Shown here: one piece after another, positions 28,401-43,400 of the stretch | Layout: the number at the start of each line of letters is the position of its first letter | How positions within the stretch are numbered: position 1 is the first letter of the stretch | Source of the DNA: Balanoglossus misakiensis | Lineage: Eukaryota > Hemichordata | Length of the DNA: 64,000 nucleotides | Direction of reading: 5' to 3' | Assembly (NCBI GenBank): GCA_040954595.2 | Contig: CM082587.2 | Location: forward strand, 10,540,001 to 10,604,000 | Notes under the pieces: model-generated | Database searches by the model: none | What the model saw: the letters and a program-made list of their open reading frames with translations, nothing else | Told to the model about the DNA's origin: nothing | Translations under genes and position numbers: made by a program

Positions 28401-31400
28401 AAGAGATCATAATTGGATGACTTTTCTGTTAGAAATATAAAAGCAAACATAACAGAACATTAGACTAAGCTTTACAACCAAAACATGTGCAGCTTATTAT
28501 TACTTGTTTGTACTGGAATGGTATGTACTATGTACTTTCATCTATAGAATATTATCAGTTCTATAAAACTGTACTTCAAGCTAAAATGAAAATACTAACA
28601 TATGAGTTTGTTTCCTGGATGGCTTGCTGGCTAACTGGTGTAGTGTTTGATTGATATTTACATTCGCTAGTTCTTTGCTTTCCTATTCTCAAATATTCAC
28701 CTCATATGCACATAGAAAATCATGTCCTTTCTCAAGCCAATCTAAGCACTCGTTACAGAAGACATAATGCACCTGTCAGAACACATAGCAAAAAGCGTTA
28801 AGTTAGCTGCTTTTAGATTGGTTACTTTTGAAAAAACACATTCAACATTTTCAATGGAGTAGATTCAGATGTACATGTAGTGAGGCGTACATCCGAGAAC
28901 AGAACAGCAAAGAACCAGCAAATGTAATGAAAGATCCAAGCCTCTATACATCTGATTGTGCAGCAAGCCTGCTTGCTTATTTATATAATACATTCAATGA
29001 TTGGTAAATTGATCGACAGATTTCTGAGAAAGAAGAATACAGGTAAATGAAATTCAGGCTGTAAAAAGTAATATGCATGGTATAGCATGGAAATAAATAC
29101 TGGAAAATGGGAAATTTTCGCGACAGGGAATTTTCGCGATATCAAAAGGGGCAACTGTTACACAACGATTAAGTTTCGTGTTCGTGTATTTCACTGCATT
29201 GTTATCTCCGAAATTTTTTTTACGCGACGTTTTATTTGCATGTTATTTTGGCTCTCGCGTAGTTTGCGGCAAAAATTTCCCATTTTACAGTAAACATTAC
29301 TAAAGAAACCAAGAATAGGATCACAAATGGTCAGCACACAGTTACCTTTATCACAAAGTGTCCCTTCGAACCTCGGAGGGCATTCACATGTGAATTCCAT
29401 TATTCCATCGTGACAAGTGGAACCATTTTGACATGTCATGTTACCATGGCAATCATCAATGTCCCACAGTGGCTGCCTTCAAATCCATTGATTAGCACAC
29501 AAACAATAATAACTGCCTAAAGTGTCGTAACATGTTGAATTATTCTCACAGGGGTACTCGTCACATTCATTGATATTATGTTCACAGAAGTCTCCTTCAA
29601 ACCCTGTTAATGTGAAGAAACAAAGGATTATGCCAAACAAATTTATAAAAAAGGGAAACAGCAGCAAACATTTCTGGGCTTGATTCGTGATGCAATCTAA
29701 ATAGAATGATTATGATATAAAAGCATCCACCACAAAATTAATATTCTCAGCCCTCTCCTGGTTCTTATGATAGACATACAACATACGACATACAGCCTTT
29801 GGTTGACACAACACTTCCTGGATCCATTCTAAATTTATACCTCTACAGCTGCCAATTTTTGAGCATTACACAGTATAAATGATTGTAGTGTGCTATCCGA
29901 TCAGGTTCCACTATATCTTGTTTTTAAGAAAATGCACACTTTTGGGGGTTTATGACTTCGGTATTGGACAAAAAATACAATTCCCGGAAGGAAATCCAAA
30001 TCTGTTAGTTACCTGGTTGACAATTACAAGTGTACGTGTTCAGTCCATCAATACATTCGGCTTCATTCTGGCACGGGTCACCAATGCAGTCATCAATATC
30101 CTCATCACAGTTCTTACCACCATACCCAACTACACATCTGTAGGAAAGGAATATTTCACATTATATTACAATTGCCTTTGCGTCGCATTTCAATTGGTCG
30201 AGATGAACGATGTCACTGACCACAAATACTCAGTAATGGTTTGTTTACATGCGTGTAAATCTGAATGGTTATATTAACAAACAGTTCAGTGAATACAACA
30301 TTTTGCGTAACACAAGTTCCGGGGCCCCAAGTCTTTTGCGTGGAACATTTTTGTAAATTTTGACGGTTTTCTTCAGTTCGTTGGTAATATAATGGAAATA
30401 CATGTAACCGACTCCAACCTGACCATTAACGTTTCTTTATGGGCTAGGGCTCGATGAAAGCCAAAATTCATGGGCACGGAAGCCTCGCCCATGAATTTTT
30501 GGCTTTCCCCTCGCCCATAAACAAACTTTAATGGTCAGGGCGTCGTCCATTATTTATATATTATCTGTCTGCTGGTTTTACCTGCCAATTATGTGCAACC
30601 AAATTGATTTTTCATAATCGAATAAACATACAAAATTTGATATGGTACGTCAGCCTCATTGAATCTGGTTTCATGTATTTAGTGGTAGGATTGAGTTTAT
30701 AGTCACTTCCAATTTACATACGTTCATATATGGCTGAAATGGCGTATTTGAGCATTCTAAAGAACATACTGGCCCTCTATTTTTGCGTGTGCTACCCACT
30801 GAAAATCTGAGACAGGCTAGATCCCAATTTACCATGGTAACTTTAGCTAAATTAGCATAGGTGACCATATACCTTTAACTTACTACATGTAATTAGATAG
30901 TTCAGCTTCCTGACTCATATGATTGGAAAATTTCAAGCATGACATGCAAAAGGATGTCTATACTCGTCATCAGATTTCACCCATTCATCCCAGTTCCCTC
31001 TATAGAGGTCCAACCTTACCATAGATGACAATGAATTTGGACTGGACCATTGAAATTTGTGGTGAAAGGGTTAAGATAGATGTGACGTGGGATCAGCTTC
31101 TTCGTGGTGGGGGCATGTGTGCTTCTGCACAAAATTTGGCAAAACAAGTTTTCAAAACTAATGAATGAAATCAATATGTACCGATTAAAAAAAAAATGTA
31201 TACTCACTGGCAAATGTAATCATTGATGAGGTCAGTGCAGTTGCCACTATTCTGACATGGATCAGGAGCACATTCATTGATGTTTTGCTCGCAGCGAAGA
31301 CCGGTAAAACCGTCAACACAACTGCATTCATATGCATTCACTAAATCATTACAAGTACCACCATTGACACAAGGATTGGACTCACATTCGTTGATTTCAT

Positions 31401-34400
31401 CCTGAAAATACATGAATTTATTAGACATGTTATAGTATAAATTTATAAAATTTTAATGGGCAGATATCTTTATGTTTACTACTGATCAGGTTTTAGAATT
31501 TTTTCCACAGCAGATAACACTTAATTTCATTCAAACACTATCCACAAAACTAACAAGGTTATGACCATTTTAAAGTTTACTAGTATTTTGTATCACAGTG
31601 TTGTCATGGTAATGGATAGTACCCCACAGCTCTTAAATGTACGAGAAAACTACTGGGTTTGTTGCACTTTAGAAGTTGCAGTTAAGCATCTCTGGGTCTG
31701 GTCTGCAAAGGAAAATTCACTTTTCCATAATAATTGGAGTAATTGCTTAATCACAACATGTGAATATGTTAAGTTAAAAGACCAACCTGACAGTTTTGCC
31801 CAGTATATCCTGGCAAACAATGACACATGTATGCTTCAGTTTCAACAAGGACTTCACACACGCCTTCATTATGACATGGGTTTGGCATGCACGGTTCTGT
31901 CTGGTTTTGACAAAGGCAGCCTACAAAAATAATAACGCTAGAAATTAAATTTTGTTTTAGCGGTATGTTACATTCAGGACATAAAATGCCAGATGACATT
32001 ACTATTGAAAAACCTTACCGTGTAAGAGAATTGTGATCAAGTAATTATCATGCAGGGATTTAAAATATATGAATCTAAATACTGTAAAATGGGTTATTTT
32101 CGTGACAGGAAATTTTCGCGATATCAAAAGAAGCAACTGTGAGGATTACTTTTCTTGGTCTAGTATTTCACTTCATCGTTATCTCCGAAAAAAAAAAAAA
32201 TTAGGCAACTTTTTATTTTCACGTTTTTTTGGCTCTTGCATATTTTGCGAAAAATGTATTGCTCGCGAAAATAACCCGTTTTACAGTATATAAATGTTCT
32301 GCCAATACAAATTGCACATCACTTTCTATTAATTTTAAAGCTCCATTAGCTGTAACTTTTTGGTATGTTTTCAATATTTTTGTTTTGTGTATTTACTGCA
32401 GGTTTTTGTTTGAATACTTAACACATAAGGAAATGCCTAGCATCTAGTTTATCACCAAAACATATATGTGTATATAAGTCACCATTATTACTGTGCAAAA
32501 TTTGAATTTAAGTCCCGACCAGCATTCATTTGTCAACAATAAACAGTGACTGTTATGCACATACATACTATGGTGACAAGTAGAGTACTGGGCATATATA
32601 GCATGCTGTTTTGTTCAGTGTCCAAAATTACATTACATTTGGTACACAGAACAAAAATACTGGAAATAAAGCCAAAAGTTATAGGTAATGTCCCTTTAAA
32701 TTGAAACATGTACTTTCGTACGACAACAAACATTCAACAGACTCACCAGTCCAGCCATAAACACATGCACATGTGAATCCATTGACCTCATCTTGGCACA
32801 TTCCACCATTTTGGCAGAGAACGTCCTGGCAATCATCTATGTTATGTTGACACATCGATCCTCGGAATCCTTCCACACATTCACATCTCCAGGAGTTCAC
32901 ACGATCTAGACACGTTGCACCATTGTGACAAGGATTTGGTTGACAGTCATCTGTGATAAAAATTAAAATTTTAGATTTTATGAGATTATGAAGAAAGATT
33001 TAATTTTAAGAATAAGGTGGATATAAATTATAATACCAGTTGTTTATACTGTACTGTACTAAGTTCTATTTGTCAGATAAAATTACGTACATGACATTTT
33101 GGAGAAGACTAAAAGATTTTCTATTCCAGCGTATTTAACATTCCCATTTTCCAAAGTCTGGGACTTTCAAGAATTTCCTAGATCAACACTTGATTCAAAC
33201 AAAAGTTTGCGAAGAATTACCTATATTTTCTTCGCACAGCTCTCCTGTATATCCGGCTTTACACTGGCAAGCAAAGTCGTTGATCAAATTCTGACATTGC
33301 ATGGTTCCAACCAAGTCACAAGGGTCATCTGCACATTCATTGACATCCAATGAGCAGTCTCCTCCTTCATATCCAGGTGCACATGTACAGTTATAATCAG
33401 CAATGAGGTCAATACAGGTGGCTCCATTTTGGCACGGATCAGTTCAGTTCAGTTCAGTTCAGTTCAGTTCATAAGGGACAAATATCTAAGATAATAAGGT
33501 CCCTCAAATCCTATCAGTTGCTTGAAAATAAATGTCAATATTGTTCTTGAAATTGTTTGTATCCTTTGACATAATCACAAAGTCCGGTAAAGCGTTCCAC
33601 TCGTTCACAACACGAACAGGAAATGAATATTTGCGAATGTCTAGTCTGGATGGCAGCTTTTGGAGCTTGTAGTCATGACCTCTAGTTGTTGAGCACAAAC
33701 TTCTCATCAAGGTAACTGAGCAGCGATCTACGTTATTCAAAATTTTAAAAACCTCTATCATATCACCTCTTACACGGCGGGTTTCAAGGGTTGTAAGCCC
33801 TAATATATGCATTCTCTCAGGGTAACTTTTTCCACGGCACTCTGTTACTAGCTTAGTAACGCGACGCTGAACTTTTTCCAGGGCAGCAATATCTTTTTTG
33901 AGCCATGGAGCCCAGGCTTGGGACGCATATTCCAAATGTGGTCTGACAAATTGTTTGTAAAGGCGTACTATGACGTCCTTGGTTCGAAGGGTAAAACTTC
34001 TTTTAATCATTCCAATGATCCTGGTCGCTTTCAGTACTGCTTCTGAACACTGTTTACTTGGTTTAAAACTTCTATCAATGATGACACCAACATCCTTTTC
34101 CTCTTCTACTTCTGCAAGCATGGATTCGTTCATACAGTATTCATAACCTGGGTTGTTTGAACCAGCATGTAAGACCTTGCATTTAGCTACATTAAACTGC
34201 ATAAGCCAATTATCTGACCAGTCAGTAAGTTTGTTAAGATCTTCTTGCAATACCAGGTAGTCGTCTTCATTTTCAACTTTCCTGTACACTTTCGTGTCAT
34301 CTGCGAATTTCTTAATATTGGAAGATATGTTGATGTCAATGTCATTAATAAAGATAAGGAACAATACAGGCCCAAGGACAGATCCCTGTGGCACTCCACT

Positions 34401-37400
34401 GGATACTGGTTCCCAGGATGAACTCCTTCCATGTATCACCACACGCTGTTTCCTATTGGCCAACCACTCAGCAATCCAATCACTTATGTGGCCTACTATA
34501 CCATGTGCCTGTAATTTCCTTATCAGCCTTTTATGTGCCACTTTGTCAAACGCCTTTGCAAAGTCCAGATAAATAATATCAACTGGATGACCTTCATCTA
34601 GATACTCAGTTACGTCATCTAGGAACTCCAATAAATTAGTTAAACAGGACTTGCCAGAAGTGAAACCATGTTGTGATGGAAGTATCAATTGCTGTTCATC
34701 TAGATGCTTCACTATACTGTCTCTTAGGCATGATTCCATTAGTTTGCAAACCACCGATGTCAAACTCACTGGTCTGTAATTACCTGGAGTACTCTTCTTT
34801 CCTTTTTTGAAAATCGGGCACACATTTGCTTGTTTCCAATCCTCAGGAACAATCGTTTCCTTTAGTGATCTATTAAACAAAACTGTCAATGGATATGCAA
34901 GTTGAGAACAGCATTCTACTAAAACTCTTGTTGTTACACCATCAGGACCTGGTGCCTTGGTTACTTTGAGAGTTTTGATTTTTGACTCAACAGTCTCCTG
35001 TGTTATACTAATAGTGCTCAGCTTATTGGCTCCATCACCTGCAAAGTTCACTGGATCCGCTAAATCTGAGCTGTCTTCAGTTGTGAATACTGATGAAAAG
35101 AATCTGTTCAATAGTTCTGCCATCTCTTTGTTGTCACTTGTCAATTCACCGTCTTCATTTACCAAAGGTCCAACAGTCTCCTTCGTTTTCTGCCTTGACC
35201 TTACATATGAATAGAACAACTTTGGGTTATTTTTCACTTCATCACTCAGCGACCTCTCGTAATTCTGTTTAGCCTCTTTGACTTTTCTTGTCACTAAATT
35301 TCTACATTGTCTATACTCCATAAGGTCATTTAAATCTCTTGAATAACAGTACTTCTTCCACAACTTGTGTTTCTTCCTAATTGACCACAGAGTGTCTTTG
35401 TCTAACCATCTTGGTCTGTTTTTCCTCTGTTTCTTCTTCAGTGGTATATGTTTTGAAATGTTTTCCTGAATGGTGTCTCTTAAAAATTTCCAGCAGTCAT
35501 TTAGTGGTACACTTGTATCAGCAACACGTTTATTCCAGTTTATTTGCTCAAATGCATTGTTCATCCCATCAAAATCTGCATTCCTTACATCCGGAATAGT
35601 GTCATTATCACAGACTTCTCTCCTTTCCACTGTGATGTCGCATTCAATAATAACATGGTCACTACTGCCAAGATGTCCAACCTGTCTGCAATCTTCCACC
35701 ATATTGGCTTCTGATGTAAATACTAAGTCCAAAATATTCTGTCCTCTAGTAGTGAAATTTATATGCTGTGTTAAACAACACTCCAAGATACAGTCCAAGA
35801 ATAATCCACTGCTGCTACTTGCACTGAGCCTTCCCCACTCTATATCAGGGTAGTTAAAATCACCAACAATCACACAGTGTTTGGTAGATACAAGTTTCAG
35901 GATTTGCAGAAGGTTCTCATTGTTCAGTTCACTACTGTTCGGGGATCTGTATACAACACCAAACAACAGGGGAGTCGACGAGGACTGTAGTTTCAGCAGA
36001 CACCATTTCGAATTCGTAAAAACTATATTTGTGGGAACTTCAAATTCACTAGCATCGATACCATCTTTGATATATATCAATACTCCACCACCACGACCTC
36101 CATGTGTATCTTCTCTGTCCTGTCTAAACATTGTTGAATAGCCTTCAATGCTCAGCTCTGAATTCTTAATGTCTCTATGCGTCCATGTCTCTGTAATTGC
36201 AATGACATCATACTTATTATCCAGTACTACTGCTTCAAGCTCTTCTCTCTTGTTCATCACACTCTGTGCATTGGTGTAGAGACATCGAAGATTAGCATTC
36301 ATATTTACATATACATCTCTATCTGGCTTCCTCTTATCACTAGTTTTATTTACATTATGTACAGTCTTACTTGTTTTCAGTTTAGAATTAGAGTTTGTCA
36401 TGTTATTTACACAATGAGCACCTCTTCTCAGTTTTTTGTATTCTCATTTTCTAATACTTGAGCTTCGGCATTGCTAACTTCAACAATTTTGCCTCTTCTT
36501 ATTCTCAAGTTCTTCTCTCCAGCCTTTCTTCTTTCCTTTAGTTCCAACCTCAGTTGTCTGTCCTTCTCTTGCTCTTGTTTTGTTAAATCTGGAGTAATAT
36601 AAATTGACTGGTATTCTTCAATTCCACTTTCTCTGAGTTTAGGAGCCACCTGTAACACCTTCTGTCTAATGTCTGGAGATGAAAGCCTTACTCTGATTGG
36701 TCTGTTATAGCTCTCTCCCCTCTGTATTCCGAGTCTTTGCACATTAATACTACCTAAGTCACATGCTGGCTCAATATCTTCAAAAATACTTTCCACCAAG
36801 CATTTATCATCTCTGCCTATCACTTCTTTACAATTGCGAATTATCACATTACATCTTCTTTTTTCTTTGTCAAACTCATCAGATATACGTTTAGAGATAT
36901 CGTCTTGCAGTTCATCAACATTCGACTGGAATTGGACAACACTCGTTTCTAGTTTGGTCACAGAACTTTTCAGACCAGTCAAGTCACACTGCATCTCTGC
37001 CTGCTTTTGTTCTATAACAGTTATTTTCGACATCAACTTTACCGCACAAGAGTTGCACTTCCTGCAATACCAATGTATCGGACTGTCATCTTCCTTCGTA
37101 TTTTCATTCAGAAATTCGTACACACCCCTCGACACATTTTCACAGGAGGTGTGGTGCCAAAAGTTGCACATACCGCAAAGAAGGGCTGCCGTGTCTTCCT
37201 TTATCGCCTTTCTACACGTCCCACATTCATTACCATGATGAATTCCCTCCTCTGACCTAGCTTTAGCACTTCCACGTCGTGTAACCACCTTGGCCGCCAT
37301 CTTGAATCACGTCTTCCTACGAACTCTCAGTGTCGCTGGAACTTCCTTCAATTTTCCAAGCCAATCGTGTTCATACCCGCTCAAAAAACCTCCAAAGTTA

Positions 37401-40400
37401 ATCTTGAACACTTCATGAACCGAACCTTGTAGGTTATTTTCGTCCACAAGAAAAATACAACGCTTGTTGAAATAGAGATTTTCAAGCAACTTTCAACATG
37501 TACGCTCAGCGAAGAGCGCCCTCACGGTTTGTCCTCACGTCAGAAGCACACTCATCCACATCAATCTGGCAAAGATCACCTGAGTATCCATCTAGACATA
37601 GACAGCTGTAGGTTGCATACTGTATGTCTGTTGTGTTAAATTCTTCACACAAGCCACCATTCTGACATGGCTCACTGCTGCACAGTGCAGGGATTTCACA
37701 TTGATTTCTATAAGAAAACAAAGAGTTTCCATAAAATATGCACAAAGTAAAACAATTCCAAAATACCTGCCTTCACTATTTCAGAACTACAGATTAATTG
37801 TTTTTATACAACACTGCAACTTGCAAGTCTTACTCCTGCATAATGGAAGAAATCTGAAGTTTTAGAACAGCCCAATGTGTTTTAACTTCACTTAAATTGA
37901 TTCTTAATCAACACATAGATGTTACCATGGATAGTGTTCTTCAGGAGATTTGTATGTACAATTACCAGTAATGACTTAATGAAAGTGGTCCTTAGAACAA
38001 AGGTACTACACCTTTCCATGTGTTTTCGTAAACATGTAGTCATGAAGGTAGTAATACAAATGTATAATTGTGAGACAATGGCATCTAATTTCACTAAGTT
38101 ATGATCAGATGCATCTCTGTCATGCCACTGGCAAATGACTATATGTCTGTTCAATTTGGGATATATGTTTTCAATTCCTCTGATTTTGAGCATACTCCTC
38201 ATAAGCTGAACATTACAAACCTTTATGGATCTTTCAGGTTTGTTATAAGGAATTATATTATACCAGTATATTGATGGTGTAAATCAAGCTATTTGATTGG
38301 TCGAGACACGACATGTGACCGTGATATAAAAGCCATATACCACAGTCATATATCATAGTCAAAGAAAATGCCTTTTTAAAATGTTTTAAGCAAAGTTTCA
38401 ATATACTGGCATAATATAATAGCAATAAAACACCCCCAGCCATGGTATACAACTCCATATACGCACTCGCTATCGCTCGTGCATATATGTCGTGAACTGG
38501 TCAAAATCTCGTGGTATACCATGGCTGGGGGTGTTTTATTGCTTAAATAAATACTGGTGCATATATATTAGGTATATCTGTACAATGTATGTGCACACTT
38601 GCGCAAATAATTAGGGGTTATTACACGAATTTTGGTCGATAACGCGTCGTATTCGGGTGATTGTCCGTATTTTGACGAGTTGCGCTGCGCAACGAGTCAA
38701 AATACGGACATCACGAGAATGCGTCGCGTTATCGACCAAAATTCGTGTAATAACCCCTTTATCATACATGCCTACCTATAAAACAGTACGATTTGCGAAA
38801 ATGCGCCGAGAAAAACAATTTCAAATTTGAACCGGGCGCTGGGATCACGGCAGTAGCCATGTTGTGACGTATGATGTGTGGGACGTAGTATCATTTTAAG
38901 GGGGTTGGCAGCTTCCATTACGATGGGCACATCCGCATTCTAAATAAAATTGTCTACGTTCACTTTCAAAATATCATGTTAACAATTTTGCATTGAGAAT
39001 TTCGAAGAACTAAACATGACAAAACCGCCAGCTTTGAAAACTTTATTACAGCTTCTAATAACCGAATTTTACAACACCCCTCTCCACTAGAGTCCTATGG
39101 CTCGTGTGTCGCTCGCGCGCGCAGCGAACTGTCGCGCCGAGACGCGGACGCGATATTTTCACATTGTGAAATACCGTATAATATCTTCGGGGCGAGAACA
39201 ATAGAAAGTGTTAAATACAGGTGTTGCATGTATGATAAAACACTTTAACATAACAAGAGAACATATTCGACTGCTTACCCAATATAATGTGCTGAGCATT
39301 GACAGCTATAACCATCTGCAGTGTTGGTACAGGTACCACCATTCAAACAAGGCAACATGTACTCGCATATATCAATAACTGAAATAAACGATGTAAACAT
39401 AAAACCATAATGATCAAATTTGGTCAATATGTTTTTTTTTTTGCAAGAAACTCAAGAAATAGGAAAAGAATATGTAATCAATATATAAGTAATCCCTTCA
39501 ATTTTTATGCCAAATGTACCTACCTATACAGTCATCCAAACTATTGGCACCTTCATGGGTTGTACGCAGTCCTGTTGGACATGGGTTGCATTCTCTGGAA
39601 CCACTCTCATTCTGGTAATAGTGATGGGGACAAAGTACACATGGCTCAAGACCAGTGTTGGAATATGAGCCAACTGTGCATTTTTCTGGAAGTTAAATAC
39701 AAATTGAAATTTTAATATGATGTTGTATCCTGGAAAAGATGAAATGAGGCCAAAATAAAAAATATGTGCTGTTCCGATTACCCGACCTACCCTAATTATA
39801 ACCTGCTGACCCTAAACTTTTTAGAGCTTCGTAAACCCAGAAGTAAAAAAAAACATTGTTGTCAAACATACAAAATTTATGAAAATTGCGCAAATCATGC
39901 GAGAACTATGACGAAATCGCGCACATCACGCAGGACTATGATGTCATTCTTCTACACTATAGTTTTTTCTGATGTGAAATGCACATTGAGAGCTAAAAAA
40001 AATCGCAAAATAAAAAAAAATCCTTACCTACCTACCTACCCTATTTCTGAAAACCATGTAATCGGAACAGCATATACTATTTTTTTGGCCCAATAAAAAC
40101 TTGGCATTGTAAAATAATCTTCCTACCTTTGCAACTCTCTACTACAACTGCTACCCCGTGTGTTGACGTGTCATTTGGGCACAGATGACAATCAGTAGAA
40201 CCATAATCTGGTTGATAAGATCCTTGCACACATTGTGTACATGGAGCTTTACCATCATCTGAGTAATAGCCAGGTTTGCACAACTCTAAAAGTTAAAAAA
40301 AGATCACAATTTGACCTTAAACACTATATATTCATAAACTGCATGTACTATTTAGTTTTGAATCATCACGTCATACAAAGATTGAAATCTAGAGATGTCA

Positions 40401-43400
40401 ATAGCAACACAGTCTTTTTACAATTACATCCAACAGAAGCACCTTGTTTGCATGATGTGCGATCTGTAAAATTCAAAGTATTCATGCAAAGTATTCATGT
40501 AATGGCTTTTTTTAAAATCTCGTTTGTACGTGTTACCAAAACCGTATGTGGAATAAAATAAACGAGTCTGTCAGTCACAGTGCTAGCTCATCAGAGATGA
40601 TGTGGTATTTGTTATAGACTATTTCTCTTACCAATACAGTCATCTTGACTCTTGCTGTGTTTATCGTGTGTACTATAACCTGATGGACAGGTAATGCATG
40701 ATGTTTGACCAGCGGAATTTTGATAAGATCCAACAGGACAGCTAGCACATTCATCTCCTGTATCATAAGTTCCAGCTGTACACGTCACTACAATGTAACA
40801 GATTAAAAAGACAAAGATGTTTAAAGTGAAGGGGTCATCGCGACACATTTGTTTGTTTATAAACATTATAATGCATCCACAAATCTCTGAAAATAGATAA
40901 TTCTTAGGATGAATAACAAAGCAGCCAACCGCAGCATAGACTGGGCATGACAGAAACTGAAGATCCTAGTAGGTCTTGACGACTGCAGTGGGGTTTGTGC
41001 TTGTATTGGAGGACATATTCTCATCAAGGAGGACACCCACGCGGTGGGACAACCTCTTCCCTTTAACTCATCAAGGCACAGAAGTGACACATATACCAGT
41101 ACAGTAAAAATTGTCTTAACTGAACACCAAATGGACTGAAGAAACTGTTCAGTTTGCAGAGGTGTTTGGTTTTATAGACGTTCTTTTAACATGGTGTTCT
41201 ACATGTATGTCGAAGAGACAGGACAATGCGTTTGGTTTACACAGGTTTCCAGATTCGACAGGGTTCAGTTTAGACAGGTTTTACTGTACTAATTAAATTA
41301 TGCATTTTTTCGGAGCAACTGTCTATGAACAATTATATCAGGATAAATTGTGATGATAATGATGCTGTTTATAAGCTGTTGTGTAAGGTGTATATGCATG
41401 TAAGCCTTGGAGAGATGTCGAAGCATATGGTACACCAGTATAAGTCACTAGTGGGTTGGGATGAAAATATTTATAAGTTGACAAGTAATTGACACCATAA
41501 ACTTAGACTCTTGGTTCAAGGTATATTGGATTGATGATACTTACAACAATAACAGCCACTGAGAATCTTTCCAGATGGACAGCAACATCCTGAGAACTCA
41601 TTAGTTGGGGCTCCTGACAGATTCAATTCTGGACAAGCACCATTTGCCTCGATTTTGATGAGACTGTTGAATTGACTGAACTGAGTTGTAATTGCACTCA
41701 TTATACTATCACCGCAGGTTTGGAGATCTAAACTTGTTGCGTTGTCTGTCTTTGCAAGTAATTTCATGGCAACTGTTGCATTCACCTACCGGTATGAAAA
41801 ACACCAAATAGAAAGTTTGGTTTAATGGGTTAAAAGGACTCAGTAGCTGTAACTTTTGGCTTTTTTTCAGTATTTTCTTCCGTGTATCAAACGCTATTTC
41901 TTGTTCTACTCCAAACAGCATGTTACTATACCCAGTACTTATCATGTATGCGTGTAACAGCCATTGTTATTGTTGACAAATGAATTCTAGTCTGAAATTA
42001 AATTTTGCACAATAACAATGCTGACCATTCACATATATGTTGTGTTGATATTAAGCCAAATGCTCAACATTTTATGATTCTTCAGGTATTTGAACAAGAA
42101 ACTGCAGTAGATACACAAAACAAACACACTGAAAACGTAGCAAAAAGATAAAGCTATTATGGAGCATTTAAAGGGATTATGTTTGATACAATTACAAGAC
42201 ACTGTTTATGTTATTCTACATGTGGATATATAGAGAATCAATGTTTGACCACACACAACTTCCATCCTCTTGTAGACGCGACAGTGAAAAAACACGCGAA
42301 AAATGAATACCATTCATTCATTTTGGGCGAGTTTTTACTCTCATATCCTACAAACAAGATGGAAGTTGTGTGTGGTCAAATGATGATTCACTATATATCC
42401 ACATGTAGAATAACATAAACTGTGTCTTGTATCAAACATAATTAATGGGAAAACGGCAGCGAGCGAGAGACTTTGTCCCTCCAATAACAAGATAATGCTT
42501 CTTAAAAATGACACACCTTGGAGAACCCAACCTTAGGGTAACACATTGTACAATAATGTAACGACAGAAATCAAATAAAGGATTACATCAACCTTTTTCT
42601 TCAGCATAAAACTGTAAAATTTTCCAGCAGGACAGATAATTATACCTGATTGGAGTCTACTATGGCCATTGTTGAATAGTCACTTTGAACTTCAACACTG
42701 TCTTCAATCGAGTTACACAGGACCGACAACAGTGGTTCAACAGACTGCACAATTCCAAGCAGACTCGACTCGTAATATGAGATACATTGGTTGGTATCAC
42801 TTGGAATGGTTATCACAGAGTTGTATACACCTCCCACAGTCAGGCAATAATCTGGAACTTCCTTCTCTGTGGAAAGATCAATATGGAAGAGAATTTAACT
42901 TCAGGCCAACTAGTTGAATTGTCAATCGTCAATCCAGTTTTCGCTTTACTAAGCTGGTGAAAAAATCCCATTTTTGCTAATCCACTCAAATCTGGACTAG
43001 TGCCATCTTCCATGCGGTAATGTAGGTATTGACAGATTATAAAAATGTAGGTATTGACTGATTATAAAAATGTAGGTATTGACTGATTATAAAATGATCA
43101 GTTTATATAAGGGCACACATAGCAAACTGGAAAACACAAATTCCCTCACATATCAGCAATATACAGAGAAAATTTGAACCAACAGTAACACTGAATTAGT
43201 TGGTTATTTTGGTTCTTCAAGTTTATTATCTGCATCAGCATTCACATATTATTTTGGGGGCCTAATGAATATTGATATGATATCAGTTGAATTTCAATTA
43301 CGCAAAAATAGATCAGTAGAAGCCCATACACACCAACACAATCAGGTACGTAATTATGGGGTAGCCATGTTCCACCAATTATGCAGGTGTACATTCCTCC

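Larger units (their letters stand above)
33442..37539 (-). mobile_element. CR1-like LINE, apparently full length, inserted in an EGF exon
   Basis: 4.1 kb on the same strand as the host gene. From its 5' end: a short leader (37301-37539), ORF1 with a PHD finger (36428-37300), ORF2 with endonuclease and reverse transcriptase (33504-36401), and a short 3' end finishing in (CTGAA)n at 33442-33470. No target duplication beyond the shared CTGA is seen. The PHD-bearing ORF1, APE-type endonuclease and FADD box fit the CR1 clade; the exact clade needs a tree. Both frames are open, so the insertion is probably recent. Confidence 0.92.

Noticed and set aside
34187-36141. Many plus-strand and alternate minus frames inside the LINE
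   Set aside because: Shadows of the ORF2 coding frame.
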